The notes under the pieces: generated by a model
What the model saw: only the letters and a program-made list of their open reading frames with translations
Told to the model about the DNA's origin: nothing
Database searches by the model: none
Shown here: piece after piece, positions 1 to 5,470 of the stretch
How positions within the stretch are numbered: the first letter of the stretch is position 1
Layout: each line of letters starts with the position of its first letter
NCBI GenBank assembly: GCA_013695195.1
Contig: JACDAY010000200.1
Span: forward strand, 1 to 5,470
From: Blastocatellia bacterium
Lineage (GTDB): Bacteria; Acidobacteriota; Blastocatellia; Pyrinomonadales; Pyrinomonadaceae
Direction: 5' to 3'
DNA length: 5,470 nucleotides
Program-made: the position numbers and the translations under genes

Positions 1-293
1 GACATCGGCACGTTTTTATATTTTTTCATTAAAGCTTTAATGCTTGCCAAATGATCGCATAAAGAAAAATCAACTTGCAAAACACCTCGTTCAATCATTT
101 CTAAAACTTTCTGCTCGCCATCGGAAATATTGTGGAGCAAAAAACATGCTTCTGTTATCACAGCTTCACATGTCAAATAAGGCACGGGTAAATTCGCGGC
201 TTGTTCCCTAGTCCATTCGTGCCATTGGTCTCTATCGTAAATCAAGCCGACGATAACGCCGGTATCGGCAATCACGCGAGCGTTATTGGTCAT
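1..293 (-). CDS. PIN-domain ribonuclease toxin (VapC-like), 3' end cut by window edge
   Basis: Reading the minus strand from the ATG at 293 gives 97 codons with no stop before the window edge. The start reads MTNNARVIADTGVIVGLIYD. This fits a PIN domain, an RNase H-like fold that cuts RNA with Mg2+ held by a cluster of acidic residues. The first acidic residue is Asp10 in IADTG, and a second, Glu48, lies in AVITEACFLL. The final visible stretch, KKYKNVPMS, is the segment that in this family precedes the third acidic motif (LADA-like), which would lie outside the window. The start overlaps the upstream antitoxin stop by 11 bases (ATGACCAATAA), so translation is probably coupled; no strong ribosome site of its own is seen. 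By family knowledge such toxins cleave tRNA, rRNA or mRNA in the cytoplasm and are neutralised by the partner. The RNA target cannot be told. Family assignment is firm; toxicity is inferred from context. Confidence 0.85.
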   Translation of the reverse strand, partial: MTNNARVIADTGVIVGLIYDRDQWHEWTREQAANLPVPYLTCEAVITEACFLLHNISDGEQKVLEMIERGVLQVDFSLCDHLASIKALMKKYKNVPM

Positions 294-657
294 CTTCTAA
301 TATCCGTTTTCTCGCTTGAAGGGCCTTCTTTTCAGCACTCTTTTTACCCAAATCTCTCAAATATTCTTTATTGACAGATAAATCCGTCGGCAAACCACTC
401 TTAATTGAACCGATCAGATCAGGAGCAATGTCAAAAATCGTTTTGAAAGGTTTTAGATCATTTGTTAGATTAGTTTTTTGGGTATTCCGCGGCCTGCCGT
501 TTTTTCGTTTCCGAACTGTTTCGAGGTCTTTTTGTGCAATCATATAAACGCTGGCGAATTTATTTGCTCTGAGTTTCCCTTGCTCGATTAAAGCAATTAC
601 TCGGCGCCTGCTTACGCCTAGAATTTCACTTACTTGTTTAGTTGTTAGTAATTCCAT
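283..657 (-). CDS. Antitoxin with excisionase/MerR-like helix-turn-helix, partner of the PIN toxin
   Basis: This is a 124-residue cytoplasmic protein. Residues 1-50 form a helix-turn-helix of the excisionase (HTH_17) type: TTKQVSEILGVSRRRVIALI, then QGKLRANKFASVYMIAQKDLE, where the wing and recognition of a short palindrome would be expected. A basic linker (VRKRKNGRPRN) follows. The C-terminal part, DLIGSIKSGLPTDLSVNKEY and a charged helix (KKSAEKKALQARKRILEDD), resembles the toxin-binding tail of VapB-like antitoxins, where a DLIG...DLS.N..Y pattern recurs. The ATG at 657 is well supported, because GAGG lies 6 bases upstream (minus strand, 664-667). The gene is first in the pair and overlaps the toxin by 11 bases, the usual order for type II modules, so it probably represses its own promoter in the adjacent spacer. 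Specific DNA targets are not visible. It could instead be read as a stand-alone regulator, but the overlap with a PIN gene makes antitoxin much likelier. Confidence 0.85.
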   Translation of the reverse strand: MELLTTKQVSEILGVSRRRVIALIEQGKLRANKFASVYMIAQKDLETVRKRKNGRPRNTQKTNLTNDLKPFKTIFDIAPDLIGSIKSGLPTDLSVNKEYLRDLGKKSAEKKALQARKRILEDDQ

Positions 658-838
658 TTCCTACCTCAAAGACAGTTTAATGCTTCTTGCGAAACTATGC
701 AAATGTCGGTATACTTTCTCCACCAGCGGAGTTTGTTTGTAACCGTAACGAATGACAGGCTATCTAAAATCAAAAACGACGCTGTTTACAGAGAATTTGG
801 CGAAATATTCAACCAGATAAAAATAATATAGAAATAAA
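658..838. promoter_or_regulatory. Divergent spacer between toxin-antitoxin operon and mpl
   Basis: This 181-base AT-rich spacer must hold the outward promoters for both the minus-strand toxin-antitoxin pair and plus-strand mpl. On the minus strand a TATACC hexamer (about 706-711) could be a -10 box but has no good -35 partner. On the plus strand TTTACA (785-790) resembles a -35 box, with only a weak TATTCA 15 bases later. A short imperfect inverted repeat, CTCCACCAGCGGAG (719-732), and a TTGC...GCAA pair (687-702) are possible operators for the antitoxin, but both are too short to be convincing. The mpl side has no clear Shine-Dalgarno sequence. No small ORF or RNA gene is recognisable. Confidence 0.35.
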
Positions 839-2266
839 ATGTCTAAGCACTACCACCTAATCGGAATTTGCGGAACGGCGATGGCGTCGCTTGCGGGGAT
901 GCTGCAGGCACGCGGGCACACGGTCACGGGTTCCGACCAGAATATATATCCTCCAATGTCCACGCAGCTCAAAGCTCTCGGTATCGAGATCATGCAGGGC
1001 TATAATGCGAAAAATGCCGATGTCGAAGCGGACTGCACGATTGTAGGAAACACTATTTCGCGCGGTAATCCCGAGCTCGAGGAAGTTTTGAACCGCAAGC
1101 TGTTTTACCGTTCGCAGGCGGAGACGGTAAAAGAAGAATTTATACGCGGGCGGCGTTCGCTGGTCGTCGCCGGGACTCATGGGAAAACGACGACGACGAG
1201 CATTGCGGCGTGGGTGATGGAGGTCGGCGGGCTTAATCCGGGCTTTCTTGTAGGCGGAATTGTCCAGAATTTCGACGCGAGCTTTCGCGTAACGGACAGC
1301 GATTATTTCGTCATCGAAGGCGATGAATACGACACTGCATACTTCGATAAAAAACCGAAATTCATGCATTATCTGCCGGAAATTGCGATCGTAAATAATA
1401 TCGAATTCGATCATGCCGATATCTATGACGACATTGAAGACATAAAATGGGAATTTTCACGACTTATGAATCTCGTTCCGGGGAACGGGCGTTTAATTAT
1501 TGGAATCGACTCACTCGTCGCCGCCGAAGTCCTTGCCGAAATGCAGAGCAAGCTTAATACGAACGTCGAGACATTCGGGCTGTCGGACGCCGCGAAATGG
1601 CAGGCCCGTTATATTGATTTTACAGGCGACACAACGCGGTTTACCGTTTTCAAAGACAGCCATAGCTGGGGCGAATTCGAAACACATTTGATCGGCGAAT
1701 TCAATGTGCGTAACTGCCTCGCCGTCATTATCGCGGCCGACGCCTGGGGAATCTCGAAAGAGAAAATGCAGAAAGCTTTTCGGACGTTCAAATCTGTCAA
1801 GCGGCGTGTCGAAATTCGCGGGACGATAGGCGGCGTTACGATAATCGACGATTTTGCCCATCACCCGACCGCCGTCGAGGAAACCCTGAAAGCTCTGCGT
1901 ATGAAATACTACGGCCACCGCCTGATCGCCGTATTCGAGCCGCGCTCCTGGTCGTCCCGCCTCGCCGTTTTTCAGGAGCCGTATGCTAAAGCCTTTGTAT
2001 ACGCCGATTACGTCATAATCGCCGACGTTTTTAACACATCAAAAGCTAGCGAGCTCGGCAAAGTCCTCGACACCGAAGAGCTTGTTAGAGGAATTGAAAT
2101 GCAGGGCAAACCAGCAATGACACTGCCGGACGCCGATTCTATCGTTGCCCATCTCACCCCGGAATTGAAAGAAGGCGACGTCGTTGCAATAATGTCGAAC
2201 GGCGGCTTCGGCGGTATTCACGACAAGATTTTGGAAGTGTTGAAGAAAACGCCGGAAGTTCGATAG
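839..2266 (+). CDS. mpl: UDP-N-acetylmuramate:L-alanyl-gamma-D-glutamyl-meso-diaminopimelate ligase
   Basis: Mpl recycles peptidoglycan: in the cytoplasm it uses ATP to join the salvaged tripeptide L-Ala-gamma-D-Glu-meso-DAP to UDP-MurNAc, returning it to murein synthesis. The 475 residues compare with about 457 in E. coli, and the sequence is close to it throughout. Residues 7-20 (LIGICGTAMASLAG) and 31-40 (GSDQNIYPPM) form the N-terminal nucleotide-sugar domain. The ATP P-loop is AGTHGKTTTTS at 111-121. VIEGDEYDTAYFDKKPKF (158-175) and NNIEFDHADIYDD (186-198) carry the metal and catalytic acidic residues of the Mur ligase centre. GEFNVRNCLA (286-295) and RRVEIRG (322-328) precede the C-terminal domain, whose DDFAHHPTAVEETL (337-350), FEPRS and MSNGGFGGIHDKIL (452-465) are typical of Mpl. 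DDFAHHPTA, where MurC has a DDYGHHPTE-type motif, favours Mpl over MurC. The ATG fits the family N-terminus, although only weak purine-rich sequence precedes it. It is probably transcribed alone; no clear terminator follows. Confidence 0.96.
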   Translation: MSKHYHLIGICGTAMASLAGMLQARGHTVTGSDQNIYPPMSTQLKALGIEIMQGYNAKNADVEADCTIVGNTISRGNPELEEVLNRKLFYRSQAETVKEEFIRGRRSLVVAGTHGKTTTTSIAAWVMEVGGLNPGFLVGGIVQNFDASFRVTDSDYFVIEGDEYDTAYFDKKPKFMHYLPEIAIVNNIEFDHADIYDDIEDIKWEFSRLMNLVPGNGRLIIGIDSLVAAEVLAEMQSKLNTNVETFGLSDAAKWQARYIDFTGDTTRFTVFKDSHSWGEFETHLIGEFNVRNCLAVIIAADAWGISKEKMQKAFRTFKSVKRRVEIRGTIGGVTIIDDFAHHPTAVEETLKALRMKYYGHRLIAVFEPRSWSSRLAVFQEPYAKAFVYADYVIIADVFNTSKASELGKVLDTEELVRGIEMQGKPAMTLPDADSIVAHLTPELKEGDVVAIMSNGGFGGIHDKILEVLKKTPEVR

Positions 2267-2367
2267 TCAGCGCTAAAATAAGGCGGTCAACAGTTTCGCT
2301 GTGTTCATTTACTTTTCGGCCGTTCGGTGCTTCAATAGATATAGGTCTTTTGAGACAAATCCAGAAA

Positions 2368-2383
2368 TGTTTCACGAGAAACA
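2368..2383. other. parS-like palindrome (candidate ParB binding site)
   Basis: The sequence TGTTTCACGAGAAACA differs from the bacterial parS consensus TGTTTCACGTGAAACA at a single position, the tenth (A for T). With one more base each side the perfectly paired arms are ATGTTTC and GAAACAT around ACGA. The site lies between genes, 28 bases before the TTG of the downstream CDS. By established knowledge, chromosomal ParB (Spo0J) loads at such sites, usually clustered near the replication origin. No parA or parB gene is in the window. The mismatch breaks the central CG/CG symmetry, so real binding is uncertain. A plain hairpin or an operator for the next gene are alternatives. Confidence 0.45.
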
Positions 2384-2396
2384 TTCGGGCGGATAC

Positions 2397-2407
2397 AAGG
2401 TGTGATC
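2397..2407 (+). promoter_or_regulatory. Ribosome binding site supporting a TTG start at 2412
   Basis: AAGGTGTGATC closely resembles the complement of the 16S rRNA 3' end (AAGGAGGTGATC) with a one-base deletion and one change. AAGGTG ends 9 bases before TTG at 2412. The competing ATG at 2439 is preceded only by CCGGAAAAAA. This favours the TTG start, but not decisively. Confidence 0.45.
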
Positions 2408-2411
2408 CGTC

Positions 2412-3731
2412 TTGACAAAAATCTCACGCCGGAAAAAAATGCCACGAAGAAAGTTCCGACACAGCCAGCGATTTGAATCTCCCGGCGACCGCTCTCATCA
2501 GGAATACATACTCAATCAGCCCGCCCAACTTACGACGCGGACCGAACTTTTGCGCCTTATCCGCGGCGGCGAGGACACTTATCTCGAGCTTAAGGTAAAG
2601 CTTTCCAATTCCGAAAGGATTGCGCAGGGAATTGTGGCACTTGCCAATACCGGCGGCGGCACGATCATCTTCGGCGTCAGCGACCAGCTTCGCATTGAAG
2701 GCGTTACCGATCCGGATTCGGTTCGAGACGAGCTTGCCCGAATTTGCCGCGAGGAAATCGTTCCGCCGCTGATTCCGATGATCGACTGCATATCGTTCGA
2801 CAGCGGAAAACGCATTGTCGTTCTTGACGTCGATCCGCGAAAGCGCCCTTATCGCACACGCGACGGCCGCTTTTATATGCGCTTCGGCGCGGAAAAACGT
2901 GAAGTGGCGCGTGAGCAGTTGTCGATGTGGCTCGATGAGATACGGCCGCTTGGGTATGAGAACATTCCGCTTTTCAATGGCGTCGAAAGCGATTTTGACG
3001 ACGGTTTACTGTGGGCATTTGCAAGTGCCTTTGACGAAGTAAACCAGAACATTAGTCTATACCAAACGGCCGAATTTTTGAAAAAGGACCTCTTGCTGGC
3101 GGTTGGAAACGGCGATGAGTTTTTTCCGACTGTGGCGGCTCTTATGTTGTTCGGTAAAAACGAACGGATCGTGGAACTTTTCCCCCGATCCGGCATTACA
3201 ATTTCGCGGGTTTCCGGCGAGAACGGGAACGCACAGCTCATTGAAAAGATTGAATTGCAAGGAAATCTTTTGACTCAGTTCGACTCGATAGTGCGTTTTA
3301 TTCAGCGCTACTGCGATCTTTTGAAGGATAAGCCGCGGAAAACCGAATCGCTCGGAAATTCACCGGTGCGGCCGCGAAGTTCTTATAATTACTATGCGAT
3401 CCGCGAAGCTATTGCTAATACGCTTGTGCACCGCGACCTCGCATTCCGCGATATTCCGACACGTATTCTTATCTACGATAATTCGATCGAGTTTGCAAAC
3501 GCACGCCGGACAAACGGCTTCGTGCCGCCGGCATCACGAGCGATCCGCTATGGTATCACGCAGCGGCTTAATCCTCAGATCGCAGCCGTTTTTAACCGAC
3601 GCGAATACGGTGCGAATGTACCGCTGGGGGGCCTGCCGATGATTCTTAAGGAAGCAGAAAAGTTTTCGGGAAGGCGTGCGGAAATTTATACGTCGAATGA
3701 CGAATTCAAGCTGAAAATTTACGGTATTTAA
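2412..3731 (+). CDS. AlbA_2/Schlafen-type putative DNA-binding protein with RecG-like C-terminal region
   Basis: This 439-residue protein is a cytoplasmic, probably nucleic-acid-binding protein. An AlbA_2 (divergent AAA-4, Schlafen-like) domain spans about residues 50-175: TYLELKVKLSNSERIAQGIV, ALANTGGGTIIFGVSD, DPDSVRDELARICREEIVPP, and DGRFYMRFGAEKREVAREQL. The middle (about 190-320) is less conserved. Residues 325-420 match the GHKL-like HATPase_c_4 region of 'RecG-like' transcriptional regulators: YYAIREAIANTLVHRDLAFR, IYDNSIEF, and RLNPQIAAVFNRREYGANVP. The family is broad; members are annotated as ATP-binding regulators or helicase-related proteins, and some lie in defence or toxin contexts, but the function here is unknown. 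The first 20 residues are strikingly basic (SRRKKMPRRKFRHSQR). The start is TTG at 2412, with an in-frame stop just upstream (2403-2405) and AAGGTG 9 bases before; ATG at 2439 would remove nine residues, all outside the domain. The stop lies 26 bases before the membrane-protein gene, so the two may be cotranscribed. Confidence 0.88.
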   Translation: MTKISRRKKMPRRKFRHSQRFESPGDRSHQEYILNQPAQLTTRTELLRLIRGGEDTYLELKVKLSNSERIAQGIVALANTGGGTIIFGVSDQLRIEGVTDPDSVRDELARICREEIVPPLIPMIDCISFDSGKRIVVLDVDPRKRPYRTRDGRFYMRFGAEKREVAREQLSMWLDEIRPLGYENIPLFNGVESDFDDGLLWAFASAFDEVNQNISLYQTAEFLKKDLLLAVGNGDEFFPTVAALMLFGKNERIVELFPRSGITISRVSGENGNAQLIEKIELQGNLLTQFDSIVRFIQRYCDLLKDKPRKTESLGNSPVRPRSSYNYYAIREAIANTLVHRDLAFRDIPTRILIYDNSIEFANARRTNGFVPPASRAIRYGITQRLNPQIAAVFNRREYGANVPLGGLPMILKEAEKFSGRRAEIYTSNDEFKLKIYGI

Positions 3732-3757
3732 CATAGCCAAAATATTGACAAAGTGCT

Positions 3758-5047
3758 TTGAAGGTATCGAATATCCCAAGCTCCCGATTTAAATTCGCGT
3801 TCAGTTTGCTGATCGTGGCCGCCGGCATCACTTACTATTTCTCGAACCCAAAGCCTCAGTACTATTACGATTACACTTTCCGCGTCGCATCCAACATTTT
3901 GCAAGGCGGTATCGGTATTGCCGAGGAACCTCCTATATGGCTTAACGAGTTCGTACCCTATGATGGTTTGTTCTATTCTGTATTTCCGCTGGGCAGTGTT
4001 ATCACAATGGTTCCGTTTGCCTTTTTGAAGATGTCCGGTTTAGTCAAAAGCATGCCGGCCGCTTTCCTCGTTGCACTATCGGCAGGCTTAATTTTAAAGT
4101 TTTTGCTACTTATATCGAAGCGGTACGAATTGACGTATCAACGGCGTATTTTGATGACGTTGGGCATTCTTTTCGGAACCTGGATGTGGACGAATCTGAC
4201 ATTAGCCGGCTCGTGGCAGCTTGCCCTCGGCTTTGCCATGCTCGGCGAGCTTGGAGCTGTATATTTCACAGTTTATGATCGGAGGCCGATGCTTGCCGGG
4301 CTGTTCTTTGCGCTTGCTTTTGGGAATCGGACGGAGATTTTGCTTACAGCCCCGATCTTTTTCTACTTGCCGATGAGAGAAGACTTTCACCACAGAGACG
4401 CAGAGACGCAGAGTTCGCGAGTGTCCGAACCGCGAGCGGTAGCGACCGGGTTCTTCCATTCCATATTTCGCAATCCGCAATCCGCATTCCGCTTTTTAAC
4501 GGCGTTTTGTGTATTCCCGTTTATTCTCGGGGTCGCTACGCTTGCGTATAATTACATCCGCTTTGATTCATTCACTGATTTCGGCTACGCGCGAATTCCT
4601 GGAGTGCTTGATGAGCCATGGTATTATCACGGCATTTTCTCTATCTATTATATTACCGGGCAAATATGGGAAATGCTTTTGCGGCCGTGGGAATTTAGAT
4701 CGGTCTTTCCATACATTGTGCCGGACGGATTTAGTAGCTCGATTCTTTTGAGCAGCCCTTTTCTGCTGTTTGCCTTCAGGCTCGGTGCCCGTGATAAATT
4801 GTTGAAATACGCAGCTTGGCTGGCGATATTTCTACTCACTTGTCTACTGTGGACGCACGGAAATTCCGGCGGGTGGCAATTCGGGTATCGCTATGCAATG
4901 GTTTTACTGCCGTGGCTGTTCGTCATTTTGCTCGAAACCGCGCCAAAAAAAATCACGCGGCTCGAATGGGCCGCATATATCTTTTCATTCGCTGCAAATG
5001 CATATGCGACGTGGCTGTTTCATTGGACGAATTACGTGAAACAGTGA
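3758..5047 (+). CDS. Polytopic membrane protein, putative GT-C-type glycosyltransferase, carrying an in-frame repeat insertion
   Basis: This 429-residue protein has about ten or more hydrophobic segments (near 11-28, 72-92, 100-119, 131-150, 152-172, 177-204, 246-265, 325-342, 349-365, 378-393, 402-421), so it is an inner-membrane protein. Several patterns recur in GT-C (PMT/ArnT-like, GT39-type) lipid-linked sugar transferases. Tyr/Asp-rich YYYDYTFRVASNI follows the first helix. DGLFYSVFPLGSVITMVPF parallels the 'G.YYS.YPPG..L...P' motif. YNYIRFDSFTDFGY and GGWQFGYRYAMVLLPWL match loops of the same proteins. The sugar and acceptor are not known. Residues 210-245 are repeat-derived and sit in a loop between hydrophobic segments. 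The start is a TTG 26 bases after the previous stop; no in-frame alternative lies upstream because TGA is at 3746-3748, and no good Shine-Dalgarno site is seen, so the exact start is uncertain. The stop codon falls in an adjacent repeat. Membrane topology is clear; the enzyme family is a pattern-based inference. Confidence 0.82.
   Translation: MKVSNIPSSRFKFAFSLLIVAAGITYYFSNPKPQYYYDYTFRVASNILQGGIGIAEEPPIWLNEFVPYDGLFYSVFPLGSVITMVPFAFLKMSGLVKSMPAAFLVALSAGLILKFLLLISKRYELTYQRRILMTLGILFGTWMWTNLTLAGSWQLALGFAMLGELGAVYFTVYDRRPMLAGLFFALAFGNRTEILLTAPIFFYLPMREDFHHRDAETQSSRVSEPRAVATGFFHSIFRNPQSAFRFLTAFCVFPFILGVATLAYNYIRFDSFTDFGYARIPGVLDEPWYYHGIFSIYYITGQIWEMLLRPWEFRSVFPYIVPDGFSSSILLSSPFLLFAFRLGARDKLLKYAAWLAIFLLTCLLWTHGNSGGWQFGYRYAMVLLPWLFVILLETAPKKITRLEWAAYIFSFAANAYATWLFHWTNYVKQ
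4385..4492 (+). repeat. Composite of three short repeats inserted in frame in the membrane-protein gene
   Basis: These 108 bases (exactly 36 codons, residues 210-245) join three unrelated repeat motifs. Positions 4385-4413 read TTTCACCA followed by the 8-base unit CAGAGACG about 2.6 times (4393-4413). Positions 4427-4453 are a GC-rich palindromic motif. Positions 4469-4492 hold the 7-base unit CGCAATC about 3.4 times with one substitution, ending CGCATTCCGC. The encoded peptide (FHHRDAETQ..., ...FRNPQSAFR) is hydrophilic and lacks the hydrophobic character of its flanks, as expected for inserted rather than ancestral protein sequence. Similar CAGAGAC and CGCAATC motifs are remembered from intergenic DNA of many environmental genomes. 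Exact boundaries are my estimate, because no uninterrupted homologue is available here. Confidence 0.75.
4427..4453. repeat. REP-like palindromic element inside the composite insertion
   Basis: The 27 bases begin GAACC and end GGTTC. Inside are two overlapping perfect hairpins: ACCGC-GA-GCGGT and CGGT-AGCG-ACCG. Two alternative stem-loops sharing a GCGGT arm, within terminal inverted GAACC/GGTTC, is the style of repetitive extragenic palindromes. Here the element lies within coding sequence and encodes EPRAVATGF. No REP-associated transposase is present in the window. Confidence 0.6.
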
Positions 5048-5196
5048 ATAGTGGTCAGTGGACGGTGGTCAGAAAAACTCGAGAATAAAGGAAATCTTCT
5101 CAACTGATTGCTGGACAGTGGAAAAAAAACCGGAGAATAATAGGAAATGCCATGTCTTCTCAACTGACCACTGACAACCGACCACTGACCACTGTG
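5044..5196. repeat. CAGTGG-type inverted repeat block filling the intergenic gap
   Basis: Two 23-base arms, 5050-5072 and 5171-5193, are inverted copies with two mismatches. Each is built of AGTGGTCAGTGG plus CGG and GTCAG. Between them lie two imperfect direct copies (about 5073-5107 and 5124-5167) sharing an A-tract, GAGAATAA, AGGAAAT and CTTCTCAACTGA; the second has an extra 7 bases (GCCATGT). A further GACAGTGG separates them. The block begins at or before the stop codon of the membrane protein (CAGTGAATAGTGG) and ends within a few bases of the MFS start. It could fold into a long stem with a roughly 98-base loop, so it may act as a transcript-stabilising or terminating structure or be a non-autonomous mobile element; none of this is shown by the sequence. 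Confidence 0.75.
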
Positions 5197-5198
5197 AT

Positions 5199-5470
5199 AT
5201 GTTCCTCGACCTTTCTCCATTAAAAGTCTCGCGTGATTACCGGCTACTTTTTTTCGGCCAGCTCGTTTCATTTTTTGGGTCGATGATGACTTTTATCGTT
5301 GTTCCATGGCAGATGTACCAGCTGACGCAGTCGAGCGCGATGGTCGGGTATATTTATCTTGCCGAATTCGTGCCGATGGTCATTCTGGCATTTATCGGCG
5401 GCGCGATGGCGGATTTTCTTGACAAGCGGAAAATGCTGCGGTTGACGGAGATCGGGCAGGCCGCAGCGTC
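5199..5470 (+). CDS. MFS transporter (EntS-like/MFS_3 exporter), 3' end cut by window edge
   Basis: Ninety codons are open to the right edge, starting MFLDLSPLKVSRDYRLLFFG. Residues 5-45 (SPLKVSRDYRLLFFGQLVSF, then MTFIVVPWQMYQLT) match the N-terminal helix of the MFS_3/enterobactin-exporter-like branch, which usually opens with 'PL...RDFRLL..GQ.VS..G'. A second hydrophobic segment (48-70) leads to GGAMADFLDKRKM (67-79), the MFS motif A loop between helices 2 and 3, with its conserved Asp72 and basic residues. These inner-membrane proteins export small molecules by proton antiport; the substrate cannot be inferred. ATG at 5199 is the only start between an in-frame TGA (5172-5174) and the conserved region. 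No Shine-Dalgarno sequence precedes it, because the upstream bases are the CCACTGACCACTG repeat. Confidence 0.88.
   Translation, partial: MFLDLSPLKVSRDYRLLFFGQLVSFFGSMMTFIVVPWQMYQLTQSSAMVGYIYLAEFVPMVILAFIGGAMADFLDKRKMLRLTEIGQAAA

Noticed and set aside
857..1414. Minus-strand open frame of 185 codons opposite mpl
   Set aside because: It lies wholly antisense to strongly conserved mpl sequence. Its translation shows no recognisable domain and it is a shadow of the mpl codon pattern.
2290..2303. Small hairpin ACAG-TTTCG-CTGT after mpl as a terminator
   Set aside because: The stem is only four or five base pairs, not GC-rich, and there is no run of T after it.
2367..2384. ATGTTTC/GAAACAT inverted repeat read as a rho-independent terminator
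   Set aside because: The stem is AT-rich and is followed by CGGGCGG rather than a T tract. The match to parS explains it better.
3745..3750. Perfect TTGACA -35-like hexamer before the membrane-protein gene
   Set aside because: No acceptable -10 box lies 16-18 bases downstream (only CGAATA or GAATAT), and such a promoter would overlap the start of the only plausible reading frame.
4385..4492. Repeat cluster considered as a CRISPR fragment
   Set aside because: Units are 7-8 bases in direct tandem with no spacers of regular length and no cas genes, and the stretch is translated within a larger gene.
5032..5271. Minus-strand open frame of 79 codons containing SGQWSVVSGQ
   Set aside because: The peptide is a translation of the CAGTGG/CCACTG repeat block and overlaps the MFS gene start. 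It has no independent coding signal.

Overview
The window looks like chromosomal DNA of an environmental, Gram-negative-type bacterium. The clearest gene is mpl, a murein-recycling ligase for meso-diaminopimelate peptidoglycan. Codon use is moderate in GC and mixed, and two genes appear to start with TTG. Short repeat families sit between genes and even inside one gene (CAGTGG/CCACTG arrays, CAGAGACG and CGCAATC tandems, and a palindrome around CGGTAGCGACCG). From memory such repeats are common in Acidobacteriota of the Blastocatellia/Pyrinomonadaceae type. That placement is an inference from style only.

Layout. Positions 1-657 (minus strand) hold a two-gene type II toxin-antitoxin module: an excisionase-like helix-turn-helix antitoxin (283-657) overlapping by 11 bases a PIN-domain (VapC-like) toxin that runs off the left edge (1-293). 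A 181-base divergent spacer separates it from mpl (839-2266, plus strand). The next spacer (2267-2411) contains TGTTTCACGAGAAACA, one base away from the ParB-binding parS consensus. It is followed by a Schlafen/AlbA_2-type protein with a RecG-like C-terminal region (2412-3731). After 26 bases comes a polytopic membrane protein resembling GT-C glycosyltransferases (3758-5047). The right end is an MFS exporter (5199 onward, truncated by the window).

The most unusual content is the repeats. A 108-base composite of three different short repeats (4385-4492) lies in frame in the membrane protein, adding 36 residues to a loop between two hydrophobic segments. A second repeat block (about 5044-5196) fills nearly the whole gap between the membrane protein and the MFS gene. 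It has 23-base inverted arms and two imperfect internal direct copies, and it appears to supply the upstream gene's stop codon.

Functionally this is not one pathway. mpl is housekeeping cell-wall recycling, the PIN/HTH pair is a self-contained toxin-antitoxin unit, and the three plus-strand genes downstream have no obvious shared role. Genes 2412-3731 and 3758-5047 are close enough to be cotranscribed. I see no rRNA, tRNA, CRISPR array or transposase gene.
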